Made by a program: the position numbers and the translations under genes. Below the pieces are notes generated by a model that searched no databases, was not told the DNA's origin, and saw nothing but the letters and a program-made list of their open reading frames with translations. Source: Gammaproteobacteria bacterium (lineage in GTDB: Bacteria; Pseudomonadota; Gammaproteobacteria; UBA7966). Taken from it: DNA of 12,635 nt. The stretch is taken from assembly GCA_003485715.1 (NCBI GenBank), contig DNIF01000025.1, forward strand, positions 1 through 12,635, read 5' to 3'. Shown in pieces: positions 12,027 to 12,635 of the stretch (positions are counted from its first letter, which is position 1; each line of letters starts with the position of its first letter).

Positions 12027-12635
12027 CGCGCCGCCCGCTCGGGGGGGCGCTCGGGGGAGCGTTCCGGGCGTTCGGACACGTCCCAGCGTACTTCGCGCAC
12101 GATGCCGGCATCCTGCAGGGCATCGACCAGCTTGATGGTCTCCACTTCGAGATCCACCACCAGGGCATCGATACGATTGCGGAAATAGCGGTAGAAGAGT
12201 AGCGCCGGGATGGCGACCGAGAGCCCGGAGGCGGTGGCCACCAGCGCCTCGGCGATGCCCCCTGACAACGCGCGCGCGTCACCGAGGCCGCCGCCCTCCA
12301 CCGCCGCGAAGATGCGGATCATGCCGATGACGGTGCCGAGCAGGCCGAGGAGCGGCGCAATGGCCGCCACGGTACCGAGCGTGTTCAGGTAACGACCGAG
12401 GTCGTGCACGACGTGTCGCCCGATGTCCTCGATGCGCTCCCGCATGCGTTCGCGCGAGGCCATGGCCTGGGGCGACAACCCCGCCGCCAGGATGCGGCCG
12501 AGGGCCGAGCCGCGCTCCAGTTCGACCAGACGCTCCGGCGTCAGGCGTTTCTCCCGGATGAGGGTCCAGACCTCGCTGGTGAGCCCATCAGGGCTTACCC
12601 GGCGCGGCTGCAGGGTCCAGAAGCGCTCCAGCACG
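12023..12635 (-). CDS. exbB: ExbB/TolQ/MotA-family proton channel protein, 5' end beyond window
   Basis: ExbB forms the inner-membrane proton channel around ExbD. The visible part starts within the end of the first transmembrane helix (VLERFWTL), so the N-terminus lies beyond the right edge; the GTG at 12634 is probably an internal valine. The conserved channel helices follow: LNTLGTVAAIAPLLGLLGTV (helix 2) and ALVATASGLSVAIPALLFYR (helix 3), with the family-typical LLGLLGTVIGM and GIAEALVATA. The tail is charged, RPERSPERPPERAAR, and looks unstructured. The stop at 12023 is followed by the spacer before exbD. This supports the same operon running exbB, exbD, lpxK and the Trm112-family gene. 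Confidence 0.92.
   Translation of the reverse strand, partial: VLERFWTLQPRRVSPDGLTSEVWTLIREKRLTPERLVELERGSALGRILAAGLSPQAMASRERMRERIEDIGRHVVHDLGRYLNTLGTVAAIAPLLGLLGTVIGMIRIFAAVEGGGLGDARALSGGIAEALVATASGLSVAIPALLFYRYFRNRIDALVVDLEVETIKLVDALQDAGIVREVRWDVSERPERSPERPPERAAR

Overview
The window is GC-rich bacterial DNA with every supportable gene on the minus strand. The right end (about 12635 to 10218) carries conserved chromosomal genes in the order exbB, exbD, lpxK, Trm112-family (YcaR-type). This order is typical of Gammaproteobacteria, where kdsB usually follows. LpxK implies a lipid A outer membrane. I infer a high-GC gammaproteobacterium, perhaps of the Chromatiales/Ectothiorhodospira type; the genus cannot be settled from this window.

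From 10110 to the left edge lies one long, tightly packed defence operon built on a type I restriction-modification system. Reading 5' to 3' on the minus strand: hsdM, a DUF1016/YhcG-type PD-(D/E)xK nuclease, the nucleotidyltransferase and HEPN toxin-antitoxin pair mntA-hepT, hsdS, an AAA_21-type ATPase, a DUF4276 (Toprim-like) protein, a truncated RhuM-family protein, an AlbA_2/HATPase-type protein with an apparent internal deletion, and hsdR (its 3' end lies beyond position 1). Almost every boundary is an ATGA/GTGA overlap or a gap of a few bases, so co-translation is likely. hsdM starts 107 bases after the Trm112 gene, where kdsB would be expected, and this marks the island boundary.

The most unusual structure lies between hsdM and hsdS. 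The last 19 or so codons of hsdM, ending NLKELGYGE, are present three times: at the true hsdM 3' end, after the DUF1016 gene, and after hepT. Each copy keeps GGAG and GGGTATGGC at the same spacing, so it supplies both a ribosome binding site and the ATG of the next gene (DUF1016, mntA and hsdS respectively). The two extra copies are the ends of short reading frames of 24 and 32 codons that overlap the stop of the gene before them. This looks like modules inserted at, or recombined through, the hsdM 3' end, each bringing or keeping a copy of the tail as a translation-coupling joint.

The hsdS-hsdR interval holds a second group of accessory genes. The ATPase plus DUF4276 pair looks intact and resembles ATPase/Toprim defence pairs. 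The next two genes look eroded: the RhuM protein lacks its expected C-terminal half, and the AlbA_2 protein jumps from its N-terminal domain straight into the end of its ATPase domain. A perfect 31-base palindrome lies inside the RhuM gene. HsdS is also notable: its two target-recognition domains are collinear repeats of each other, which suggests a target with similar half-sites.
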